From Fidelibacterota bacterium REDSEA-S14_B6 (GTDB taxonomy: Bacteria; Fidelibacterota; Marinisomatia; Marinisomatales; S15-B10), in NCBI GenBank assembly GCA_001626655.1, contig LUOC01000177.1:1-5298 (forward strand): a stretch of 5,298 nt of DNA, read 5' to 3'. Positions 1 through 5,298 of the stretch are shown here, one piece after another. Position 1 is the first letter of the stretch, and each line of letters opens with the position of its first letter. Both the position numbers and the translations under genes were made by a program. The notes beneath the pieces were generated by a model that saw only the letters and a list, made by a program, of their open reading frames with translations, had not been told where the DNA came from and did not search any database.

Positions 1-75
1 CTCATTGGCTTGCCGAGCCACTTCGAATGCCGACTCCGTCCCCAGTCTGCCCAATCTGCTTGCCAGTCCTTTCAC
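1..75 (-). CDS. PLP-dependent class I/II aminotransferase, N-terminal fragment (cut by window edge)
   Basis: Only the first 25 codons are visible; the gene runs off the left edge. The translation begins V-K-G-L-A-S-R-L-G-R-L and continues G-T-E-S-A-F-E-V-A-R. This resembles the N-terminal arm of aspartate-aminotransferase-like fold-type I PLP enzymes, which often start LAxRLxxLGTExAFEVLARA before the GEPDF motif. The PLP lysine and substrate residues lie outside the window, so the substrate cannot be judged. The start is well constrained: GTG at 75-73 is the first start codon after an in-frame TGA at 93-91, and an AGGAG ribosome binding site sits at 90-86, inside the end of ruvA. The gap to the ruvA stop is 4 nt, so it is probably the next cistron of the yebC-ruvC-ruvA operon. 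The family call rests on this short stretch alone. Confidence 0.72.
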   Translation of the reverse strand, partial: MKGLASRLGRLGTESAFEVARQANE

Positions 76-79
76 GATT

Positions 80-670
80 CTATAGCTCCTTCAAGGCTCT
101 CTTTACCACATTCTCAGTATCGCCATCAAGTTGGTCTTGTTGCTGCAGTTTGGTCAGCGCCCGGAAGCCGTCGGTGCGGTTAAAGCCGAGGGCAGTCAGA
201 GCGGCGAGGGCGTCTGAAAATTGGTCCGGCAGTTCGCCATCACCGGGAAGAACGGTTGCGTCTATGCTCTCCACCAGTTTTTCTTTCAGTTCCACGATAA
301 TCCGTTTGGCAGTCTTTTGGCCGATGCCCGGCAGGGCCGTCAGCGCGGCCACGTCGCCGGCGACGATCCTCCGCTTGAATTCATCGGGGCTGGCGCCGGA
401 TAGAATTCCCATGGCCAGCTTCGGACCGATCTTTGAGACAGCGATAAGCATCTTGAAGAGCGCCAGCTCGTCCTCCCCGGAAAAGCCGTAGAGTTCGAGC
501 GCATCTTCCCGAACGTTGAGGTAAGTCCTCAGCTCCACTTTCTCTCCCACATCGGGAAGATGGTCGGCCGTGGGGACGGAGACGGAAGCCTTCAGCGAAA
601 CACCCCCGATGTCTATCACCACGCCTGTGGGTTGTTTTACCTTCACTTTCCCTTGAATGGAATGTATCAC
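80..670 (-). CDS. ruvA: Holliday junction branch migration protein RuvA
   Basis: RuvA binds four-way DNA junctions as a tetramer and loads the RuvB hexameric motor for branch migration during recombinational repair. The 196-residue product has the normal family length. Residues 1-62 form the OB-fold domain, ending L-N-V-R-E-D-A with E55 and D56 at the positions of the acidic pin that repels DNA at the junction centre. Two helix-hairpin-helix motifs follow: S-K-I-G-P-K-L-A near 79-86 and L-P-G-I-G-Q-K-T-A-K near 113-122. After a loose linker (about 135-150) comes the small C-terminal domain III (about 150-196), which contacts RuvB. The GTG start overlaps the ruvC stop (GTGA), with GGAGA at 685-681 as the likely ribosome binding site. 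RuvB does not follow; an aminotransferase gene does. Confidence 0.97.
   Translation of the reverse strand: MIHSIQGKVKVKQPTGVVIDIGGVSLKASVSVPTADHLPDVGEKVELRTYLNVREDALELYGFSGEDELALFKMLIAVSKIGPKLAMGILSGASPDEFKRRIVAGDVAALTALPGIGQKTAKRIIVELKEKLVESIDATVLPGDGELPDQFSDALAALTALGFNRTDGFRALTKLQQQDQLDGDTENVVKRALKEL
86..90 (-). promoter_or_regulatory. Ribosome binding site of the aminotransferase gene
   Basis: AGGAG on the minus strand, 10 nt before the GTG at 75, within the last codons of ruvA. With the in-frame TGA at 93-91 it fixes the start of this partial gene and implies translational coupling to ruvA. Confidence 0.7.
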
Positions 671-1152
671 GCTGAAACCGTCTCCATCTGATGAAGGTGA
701 CAGAGCGCCGTGGCGAAGGCGTCAGTCACATCGAGTCTGTCGGGCGTCTTCTCCATCTTGAGAATAGAGCCGATCATATACTGCACCTGTTCTTTCGATG
801 CGTTTCCATTACCGACTACCGAAAGCTTAATCTTCCTCGGCGAATACTCGGCGCAGGGGAGTTTGCTGTGGGCGGCCGCGAGCATGGCCACCCCTCTCGC
901 CTGACCGAGGATCAAAGCTGTCTTCGCGTTATTCCTGTAAAACGCTTCCTCGATGGCGAACTCGGTCGGCGCATAGCGATCGATGACGTCGAGGACTCCA
1001 TCGTAAAGCACCGACAGACGCACATGAATAGCCTCTTTCACCGGCGGTTTGATGGCGCCCCAAGTGACAACAGTAGTGGAATCTTCCACAGTTTCAATGA
1101 TGCCATAGCCGGTCGTGGAGAGGCCGGGATCTACCCCCATGATTCTTCTCAT
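667..1152 (-). CDS. ruvC: Crossover junction endodeoxyribonuclease RuvC
   Basis: RuvC is the Holliday junction resolvase: as a dimer it makes paired symmetric nicks in junctions processed by RuvAB. The 161-residue protein has the RNase H-like fold signature. The first strand is I-M-G-V-D-P-G with D8 as first catalytic acid. A-I-E-E-A-F gives E68, matching E66 of the E. coli enzyme. L-G-Q-A-R-G-V-A begins at 82. V-V-G-N-G and K120-E-Q-V-Q lie in the DNA-contacting region. R-L-D-V-T-D-A-F supplies the last acids, D141 and D144. All four catalytic carboxylates are therefore present. The ATG immediately follows the yebC TGA with no spacer; a second ATG at codon 5 would give a shorter N-terminus but leave little before the first strand. 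The stop overlaps the ruvA GTG. The yebC-ruvC-ruvA order is common in bacteria. Confidence 0.97.
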   Translation of the reverse strand: MRRIMGVDPGLSTTGYGIIETVEDSTTVVTWGAIKPPVKEAIHVRLSVLYDGVLDVIDRYAPTEFAIEEAFYRNNAKTALILGQARGVAMLAAAHSKLPCAEYSPRKIKLSVVGNGNASKEQVQYMIGSILKMEKTPDRLDVTDAFATALCHLHQMETVSA

Positions 1153-1824
1153 TCAGCCCACCGATTCAAGTTTTTCGTCATCGATATCAAAATTTGCAGA
1201 CACTCTCTGGACATCATCATGATCATCGAGCGCTTCCATCAGCTGGAGAGTTTTACGTGCTGTCTCCCCTTCCACAGCGACAGAATTCGTCGGCATCTGG
1301 AGAACCTCGGAAGACCTGACGTTAAATCCTCCGTCCTCGACACTCTCTGTGACAGAGGGCAAATCTTCCGGCGCGGAATGGACAATGTAGACGTCACCCT
1401 CATCGCTGAAATCATCACCTCCGCCGTTCACGATTACATCAAGAAGGGCTTCTTCGTCGGTGCCGTTCTTGTCTAACAGATGTCTCAGCTCGGCAACTGT
1501 CCGCTTTCGGTTGTCAGTGGTCACCTCCACCATTATGGCGACGCCGCCAGATCCATATCCTTCGAACAGCGCCTCCTCATAGGAAACGCCTGGAAGCTCG
1601 CCGGTCCCCTTCTGGATCGCTCGCTTAATATTGTCGGCGGGCATGTTCGCCCCTTTCGCAGCGATAACAGCCTGCCGGAGTCTCGGGTTGGACTCTTCAT
1701 CACCTCCGCCGAGCCGAGCAGCAACTGTAATCTCCTTGATGATCTTGGTAAAAACCTGCCCCCGCTTGGCGTCGACGACGGCCTTCTTCCTCTTGATCTG
1801 AGCCCATTTAGAGTGACCGGCCAC
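1153..1824 (-). CDS. yebC: YebC/PmpR (TACO1) family protein with apparent internal deletion
   Basis: YebC proteins were long annotated as transcriptional regulators; recent work on bacterial YebC and mitochondrial TACO1 supports a ribosome-associated role at proline-rich stretches. The N-terminus M-A-G-H-S-K-W-A-Q-I-K followed by D-A-K-R-G-Q-V-F-T-K is diagnostic, as are A-A-R-L-G-G-G-D near 35-42, N-P-R-L-R at 46-50, E-G-Y-G at 88-91, T-D-N-R-K-R-T-V at 103-110 and D-D-V-Q near 203-206. The protein is only 223 residues, while relatives usually have about 240-250. After D-K-N-G (118-121) it jumps to T-D-E-E, so the conserved GGNLGxxGSVAxxF..KG stretch is missing (about 25 residues, in frame). 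Start is GTG with GAGGTG at 1834-1829, and the family's invariant N-terminus confirms it. The stop abuts the ruvC ATG. Function may be altered if the deletion is real. Confidence 0.93.
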   Translation of the reverse strand: MAGHSKWAQIKRKKAVVDAKRGQVFTKIIKEITVAARLGGGDEESNPRLRQAVIAAKGANMPADNIKRAIQKGTGELPGVSYEEALFEGYGSGGVAIMVEVTTDNRKRTVAELRHLLDKNGTDEEALLDVIVNGGGDDFSDEGDVYIVHSAPEDLPSVTESVEDGGFNVRSSEVLQMPTNSVAVEGETARKTLQLMEALDDHDDVQRVSANFDIDDEKLESVG

Positions 1825-1827
1825 ACG

Positions 1828-1959
1828 TCACCTCACGGACTGTTCTAAGCCGGTGAGCAGGAGGCGCAAGGATACAGTTGACCAAACACCGCTCCGAGGT
1901 CGATGTAGTGTCATCAAGACGCTAGAAGTTATTGAGGTGAAAAGTGGAGGACAACTCAT
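1828..1959 (-). CDS. Possible 43-codon small ORF upstream of yebC (doubtful)
   Basis: An ATG at 1959 opens 43 codons that fill nearly the whole gap between the SPOR gene and yebC and end with a TGA inside the yebC ribosome binding site, 3 nt before the yebC GTG. GAGGTGA directly precedes the ATG with a 1-nt spacer, shorter than usual. The product (M-S-C-P-P-L-F-T at its start, L-R-L-L-L-T-G-L near its end) is rich in Ser, Thr, Leu and Arg and is not recognised. It has no clear signal peptide or domain. An open frame of this length arises by chance often enough that composition alone does not support it. The case for it rests on placement: it could act as a translated leader coupled to yebC. 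Confidence 0.18.
   Translation of the reverse strand: MSCPPLFTSITSSVLMTLHRPRSGVWSTVSLRLLLTGLEQSVR
1829..1834 (-). promoter_or_regulatory. Shine-Dalgarno site of yebC
   Basis: GAGGTG (extended GAGGTGA, 1834-1828) lies 4 nt before the GTG start at 1824 and supports it. The final TGA of this motif is also the stop codon of a weak upstream 43-codon ORF. The GAG part could be covered by an imperfect hairpin formed with 1850-1857. The motif also matches a TCACCTC at 1940-1934. Confidence 0.7.
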
Positions 1960-1967
1960 TTCACCTC
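1934..1967 (-). promoter_or_regulatory. Perfect 9-bp inverted repeat after the SPOR gene
   Basis: On the minus strand GAGGTGAAA (1967-1959) and TTTCACCTC (1942-1934) are exact complements around a 16-nt loop, starting 2 nt after the SPOR stop codon. In RNA this would form a 9-bp stem. No U-run follows (the next bases are AATAAC), so it is a poor intrinsic terminator; it could be an RNA-stabilising or translation-controlling hairpin. One arm looks like a Shine-Dalgarno sequence and the other like the 16S rRNA tail that recognises it. Confidence 0.5.
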
Positions 1968-1969
1968 GG

Positions 1970-2410
1970 TCATGGGCGGCGTGGTGCGGCAGCGCGCTTC
2001 ACTTGGGTCCGGATGATCCATGCGGCTCGGTGCCCCAATCCGGCGATACGCTTTCTCGCCTGTTCGGCGGCCGACCGCGACCGGAAATTTCCCACCCTCA
2101 ATTTGTAGTTCGGTGAATCAAAAATGATGTACACTTCCCCGTTGAAGACAGGTGAAAGTTCACCAAAGAGCCTGTTTGCCTCCTCGAGTTTCTGCGTTGA
2201 CATTACTTGCACTCGAAAGCCTTCCACAACAGTGTCAGCATCTGCAGGCAGGAACTCCGGCGGGAGCGGCTCATCGGGCCGGAGAATGATGGGCAGTTTT
2301 ATCTCCGGCTCCCTCAGTGTCGACGGATCAAAGCTTTCGTCAAACTTGATTTTTTTCTTCTGTGCAGGCAGAAGCGTCAGAAGGGCCAAAAGAGAGATTA
2401 GAATTCTCAC
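1970..2410 (-). CDS. Exported SPOR-domain protein
   Basis: SPOR domains bind glycan strands stripped of stem peptides, usually at division sites. The 146-residue product starts M-R-I-L-I-S-L-L-A-L, an n-region plus hydrophobic core that looks like a signal peptide (about 1-17, ending L-P-A-Q). No lipobox cysteine is present, so it is predicted to be periplasmic and not a lipoprotein. A charged, Pro-rich linker (18-62) leads to one SPOR domain at about 63-138: G-F-R-V-Q-V-M-S-T, then V-Y-I-I-F-D, then N-Y-K-L-R-V-G-N-F with S-R-S-A-A-E-Q-A, and the closing A-A-W-I-I-R strand. The tail is short and basic. The GTG start lies 1 nt after the batE stop, so it reads as the last gene of the bat unit. 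Its role with the Bat proteins is inferred from position only. Confidence 0.85.
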   Translation of the reverse strand: MRILISLLALLTLLPAQKKKIKFDESFDPSTLREPEIKLPIILRPDEPLPPEFLPADADTVVEGFRVQVMSTQKLEEANRLFGELSPVFNGEVYIIFDSPNYKLRVGNFRSRSAAEQARKRIAGLGHRAAWIIRTQVKRAAAPRRP

Positions 2411-2411
2411 A

Positions 2412-3167
2412 CTATAACAGCCTCAACTGATCCGCTGAGAGCCACCCCTTCTTTCCGTCAATCAACTGGATTTCCACCCAGGGGTACTGACGGCTGGAGA
2501 CGGCAGCTTTCGTCCCCTCGTGAACCACAAACAGGAGACTACTGCTCTGGGAAGGCGCCGCATAGACTCGCCCTTCCTTCACGACCACCACACCGCTTTC
2601 CCGATCGGAGAGGTCAAAATAGATATCCGCAAAGAGAAGCGAGAGAGCAACGGCCGCCATCAAGACCCCCGAAGAGAGAGTGACAAGCAGCCGAGAAAAC
2701 CGGTTTCTCCACCCCCGTCCCACGGCTGAGAGGGTCGCTGCCGCCAACAGCGACAGACTGACACTGTAAAGCCACTGCGACGGCGAGAGGGCCTGCTTGA
2801 GCGCGCCATACCACTTGATGAGAAAGAACGGCTCGGGGACGCGCACTCTGTCGACAATTCTGGCGTTCGCCACTTTCAGGTTGAACTGGAGATCGTCGTC
2901 TTGTGGTCTCAGTTCCAGCCCCTTTTCGTACGCCCAGATTGCGTTCCCCAGTTCACCAAGCTGGTAGTAGGCGTTTCCGAGATTGTAGTAAAGGTTCGTG
3001 TGACTGTACCCACGATTGATGAGCTGATCGTATAGCGACACAGATTCGCCGTAATACTGGTTGCCGTAGAGCTGGTTCGCTTGCAGGAAGAGTGAGTCGG
3101 CGTAGTTGCTCGCCTCCATTTTTGCGGCGAACAGAAAAAGCAGTGCGAGCAGATTGATTTTTCTCAC
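2412..3167 (-). CDS. batE: BatE-like TPR and SH3 membrane protein
   Basis: The 251-residue product has the BatE layout. A signal-like hydrophobic N-terminus (about 4-15) is followed by TPR repeats at about 21-93, including Y-Y-N-L-G-N-A-Y-Y-Q-L-G and A-I-W-A-Y-E-K-G-L-E-L. Two membrane segments follow at about 132-150 and 159-182, joined by an Arg-rich loop (R-G-W-R-N-R), then a bacterial SH3-like domain at about 192-251 with V-Y-A-A-P, G-T-K-A-A-V, W-V-E-I-Q and G-W-L-S at expected places. TPR and SH3 parts should both face the periplasm. Bat proteins are linked to stress or oxygen tolerance in Bacteroides and to envelope functions elsewhere, but the biochemical role is unsettled. The GTG start overlaps the batD stop by 3 nt (GTGA). 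An internal ATG at codon 17 would cut off the signal segment, so GTG is preferred. Confidence 0.88.
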   Translation of the reverse strand: MRKINLLALLFLFAAKMEASNYADSLFLQANQLYGNQYYGESVSLYDQLINRGYSHTNLYYNLGNAYYQLGELGNAIWAYEKGLELRPQDDDLQFNLKVANARIVDRVRVPEPFFLIKWYGALKQALSPSQWLYSVSLSLLAAATLSAVGRGWRNRFSRLLVTLSSGVLMAAVALSLLFADIYFDLSDRESGVVVVKEGRVYAAPSQSSSLLFVVHEGTKAAVSSRQYPWVEIQLIDGKKGWLSADQLRLL

Positions 3168-4924
3168 AGTTGATTATCAATCCCCCGCAACAGAGCGGCT
3201 GTTCTTTGCGCCAAGTCCGCCGCTGATGAGCCGTCCTCCGATTTAGCAAAGCGGCCGAGACCGCACTGTGTTAGAAGTTCCGCAAGCTTTTCGGCGGTGT
3301 CGTCGTCCACCTTTCCCGACAATTGTTCTTGTAGGATTCGTGCGTCCAGCCCCGCTTCGGGAAGGCCGAGGCGTGCTGAAAAGTAGCGGTGAATCGCCTC
3401 CTCCAGCGATGCGAAATCGTCGTCGCCGATCTTATTCAAATCTCTCTTGGCTCTACGCAGAGCGCTTCTCCGCCGGGCCAACCCCCTTCTCTCATCTCTG
3501 CCACTCTGAACTCGGCCTGCCACGTTCGGCGCAAGGAACAGAGCAACAGCCAGCAGATTGATATACCAGAAACCGGGGGGGATTAGCTGTCTCGAACTGT
3601 TTCTCAGCTTCACCTGATCCTGCCGGATATACCTGATGTCCTGAGTCAGCAGTGAAATCTCTTCTTTGGTCAGCCCTCCTCCGTTCGCGAGGGAAGCCTC
3701 GGCCGGTGTAACAACAATGGGAATCCGATCAGTCGAGACAGTTTTCCACTTCCCTGTGGTCGGTTCAAGAAAACTCAAGTCGACCTTGGGGATGATGTAT
3801 TGGCCGTCTCGCCTCGGAATCAGGATGTACTCCCAAGACCGATCGCCGGAGAGTTGATCACGGAAGGGGTCTTTGTTCACGGTCGTTTTTGGGCTGAACA
3901 CTTCGAGACCGCCGGGAAACTCCGGCTCGGGCAATTGAAAAAGTCCCAGATTGCCCGTCCCGGAAAGCTCGACGGTAAAGGCGAGAGCCTGATTAACCGC
4001 CACCTCCGTGGTGTCCACAGACGCCTTCAAATCAAAGGTGCCGACTGCCCCGGTGAAGCCGGCGGGCCGGCCCGCTTCCGGAATCGGTTTTACCGAAAAA
4101 GTGAGCTTGTCGGACCGGACGATCTGCTGCTTGGTCTTCGAGAAAAATGGGTCGGAGAAAAAATCGTTGAAGAGAGAAAACTGACGGTTCCGCGAGGGGA
4201 CTTCGATGGAGCAGTTGAGGATCATCGGTTCGAGGACGAGATCGCCGTGGGTGATGGGAAAGAGGGCCACCTTGTAGAGTGTGGCGACGCGGTATCGGAC
4301 GCCATCAATCGACGTCTCTCTCAGGGTCGGCTGTTTCGGCGCGAACAGCTCTTCCTGCCAAAATCCCACCCCCTGCGGCTTCGACTCCACGCCATACTGC
4401 CTCAGATTGACGCGAGTGTATAGCTTGTAGTGAACAGTCACCTGTTCACCCTGAAAAACATCCATCTTGTCCGGCTCCGCCACAAGGAAGACCAGGGGAG
4501 ATTCCGCCTCCTGTCCGGTGGGTTGGCTGCTGGTCTTGGGAGCCCTAGCGTTTGGTGACTGTGTTACCGTGACTCCGATGGGATCGGTGGTGATCAGTTT
4601 GCCGTTGGCTTCAACGGTAAGGGCGGGAATGGTCAGACTGCCGACCTTGTTGGGGATCAGTGTCCACGAGAGCGTCTTTGAACTCGACATCTTTCCGTTG
4701 ATCCACTGAAAGCTGCTCGACTGTCCCGGTCCGGAAATCACCGTAAAATCACCGATTCCGCTCATCTCAAGCTTAGGAAAGTCGTCAGATTCTTCAGCCG
4801 TCACTTTAAGGGTGATGGTCTCATTCAGACTGATCCGGTTTTGATCGACCGTTGCGCGAATCTGCACCTCCGCCGCTGTGGACTGAATGAAGATGAACGT
4901 GAGGAGGAAAGGAAGTCGCTTCAC
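3164..4924 (-). CDS. batD: BatD family protein (oxygen-tolerance domain)
   Basis: The 586-residue protein matches the BatD plan. A signal peptide (1-18, K-R then L-P-F-L-L-T-F-I-F-I, cleavage near S-T-A-A) precedes a long periplasmic region of beta-sandwich repeats. Recognisable family stretches are S-L-N-E-T-I-T-L near 32-39, W-T-L-I-P-N-K-V-G near 87-95, D-V-F-Q-G-E-Q-V-T-V-H-Y-K-L-Y-T-R at 155-171 and G-F-T-G-A-V-G-T-F near 289-297. Q-D-I-R-Y-I-R at 428-434 precedes the single membrane segment (about 451-470). A basic and then helical cytoplasmic tail of about 115 residues ends the protein, with A-I-H-R-Y-F-S-A-R-L near 514-523. The start is GTG: the batC stop TAG lies two codons upstream in the same frame, so no earlier start is possible. 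No strong ribosome binding site is visible, which fits coupling to batC. Molecular function of the family is unknown. Confidence 0.93.
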   Translation of the reverse strand: MKRLPFLLTFIFIQSTAAEVQIRATVDQNRISLNETITLKVTAEESDDFPKLEMSGIGDFTVISGPGQSSSFQWINGKMSSSKTLSWTLIPNKVGSLTIPALTVEANGKLITTDPIGVTVTQSPNARAPKTSSQPTGQEAESPLVFLVAEPDKMDVFQGEQVTVHYKLYTRVNLRQYGVESKPQGVGFWQEELFAPKQPTLRETSIDGVRYRVATLYKVALFPITHGDLVLEPMILNCSIEVPSRNRQFSLFNDFFSDPFFSKTKQQIVRSDKLTFSVKPIPEAGRPAGFTGAVGTFDLKASVDTTEVAVNQALAFTVELSGTGNLGLFQLPEPEFPGGLEVFSPKTTVNKDPFRDQLSGDRSWEYILIPRRDGQYIIPKVDLSFLEPTTGKWKTVSTDRIPIVVTPAEASLANGGGLTKEEISLLTQDIRYIRQDQVKLRNSSRQLIPPGFWYINLLAVALFLAPNVAGRVQSGRDERRGLARRRSALRRAKRDLNKIGDDDFASLEEAIHRYFSARLGLPEAGLDARILQEQLSGKVDDDTAEKLAELLTQCGLGRFAKSEDGSSAADLAQRTAALLRGIDNQL

Positions 4925-4927
4925 AGC

Positions 4928-5298
4928 CTACCAGTCTTTCTCGCGCTTTCTCGTCTTGGCGTGACCAAGCTTCCGTTTCATCAAATTCTCTTCATCTGCT
5001 TTGAGTGCATCAAGCGTCGCCTCGGCGTTGGGAGTTTCTGGCGGCGGCTGCTGTTCCTGCTGCTGCTCTCTCGGCTGAGGCTCGGGCGGCTGCTGTTGCT
5101 CCGGAGGCGGCTGTTGCTGTTGCTGTTGTTGATCTTCGCTCTCCTGCTGATTATTCTCATCAGACTGCTGGGGTTGGGACTGCTGGCTTTGCATCTGCTC
5201 AAGCATTCGCTGGGTCAGCTCATAGTTGTATTTGGCATCCAAATCGGTTGGATCAAGCTGGATCGCTTTCCGGTACGCCATGAGGCTCTGTTCAAGCT
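4928..5298 (-). CDS. batC: BatC-like TPR protein with Gln/Pro-rich linker, C-terminal part (cut by window edge)
   Basis: Only the last 122 codons are inside the window; the frame is open through the right edge, so the methionine at 5281 is internal and not the start. The visible part opens with the end of a TPR: M-A-Y-R-K-A-I-Q-L-D-P followed by D-A-K-Y-N-Y-E-L. A low-complexity linker of about 60 residues follows, dominated by Gln, Pro and Glu, with a run of seven Gln and two Pro-Pro-Pro motifs. The end is conserved-looking: A-L-K-A-D-E-E-N-L, a Lys/Arg-rich stretch and terminal E-K-D-W, which as I recall is typical of BatC proteins. The neighbour batD starts 3 nt downstream in the same frame. 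BatC is expected to be an envelope TPR scaffold acting with BatD and BatE. The symbol depends on operon context and this tail. Confidence 0.82.
   Translation of the reverse strand, partial: LEQSLMAYRKAIQLDPTDLDAKYNYELTQRMLEQMQSQQSQPQQSDENNQQESEDQQQQQQQPPPEQQQPPEPQPREQQQEQQPPPETPNAEATLDALKADEENLMKRKLGHAKTRKREKDW
5111..5131 (-). repeat. Poly-glutamine codon run in batC
   Basis: Seven consecutive Gln codons, read on the minus strand as CAA plus three CAACAG units, form a short hexanucleotide tandem repeat within the wider Gln/Pro-rich linker (roughly 5035-5190). Such runs can change length by replication slippage; each CAACAG unit would add or remove two Gln in frame. Confidence 0.75.

Noticed and set aside
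691..1476. Long plus-strand open frame opposite ruvC and yebC
   Set aside because: It runs antisense across two clearly recognisable genes and their junction, and its translation resembles no family I know.
1840..1880. Sigma70-like promoter for yebC (TTGCGC, 16 nt, TAGAAC on the minus strand)
   Set aside because: Only 3 of 6 and 4 of 6 consensus bases match, which is at background level; no better promoter was seen in the gap, and a Bacteroidetes-type TAnnTTTG was only approximate and wrongly spaced.
1934..1967. Intrinsic terminator of the bat operon
   Set aside because: The stem is perfect but not GC-dominated, the loop is 16 nt, and no U-tract follows on the minus strand; kept as a structured element only.
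3800..4423. Plus-strand open frame of about 207 codons opposite batD
   Set aside because: It is antisense to well-supported batD coding sequence, has Arg/Gly-rich composition typical of shadow frames, and shows no recognisable motifs.
5005..5283. Plus-strand Ala-rich open frame
   Set aside because: It is the antisense reading of the CAG/CAA/CCG-rich batC linker, which gives Ala/Val runs as an artefact.
1..5298. tRNA, rRNA, CRISPR array, insertion sequence or attachment site
   Set aside because: No direct-repeat array, transposase-like frame, terminal inverted repeats or RNA gene signature was seen; coding sequence covers almost the whole window.

Overview
All supportable genes lie on the minus strand, so the window reads right to left as one dense gene string of about 5.2 kb. 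The gene set suggests a Gram-negative bacterium with a Bat (Bacteroides aerotolerance-type) operon. That points to the FCB group or a related candidate phylum, with Marinimicrobia-like lineages as one guess. This placement is inference from gene content and moderate GC only. Six of the seven visible starts are GTG, and no stop is TAA.

Right part (5298 to about 1970): the tail of a bat operon. A BatC-like TPR protein with a Gln/Pro-rich linker is cut by the window edge. BatD follows (signal peptide, long periplasmic beta-rich region, one membrane segment, cytoplasmic tail), then BatE (TPR, two membrane segments, SH3-like C-terminus), then a small exported SPOR-domain protein. These genes are separated by 3, -3 and 1 nt, so they are almost certainly co-transcribed and translationally coupled. 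They describe an envelope-associated complex with a peptidoglycan-binding partner at its end.

Middle (1825-1969): the only real gap, 145 bp. It holds a perfect 9-bp inverted repeat right after the SPOR stop, a weak 43-codon ORF that ends in the yebC ribosome binding site, and two copies of GAGGTGA that could each pair with the same TCACCTC. No convincing promoter or U-tract terminator was seen.

Left part (1824 to 1): yebC-ruvC-ruvA, tightly packed (0 nt, then a 3-nt overlap), encoding a YebC/TACO1-family translation factor and the Holliday-junction resolvase and branch-migration subunits. YebC appears to lack about 25 residues in the middle of the protein. Four bases after ruvA comes the start of a class I/II PLP aminotransferase (25 codons visible) instead of ruvB.

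The window is mostly ordinary core and envelope genes. The points most worth checking are the internal YebC deletion and the SD/anti-SD arrangement ahead of yebC.
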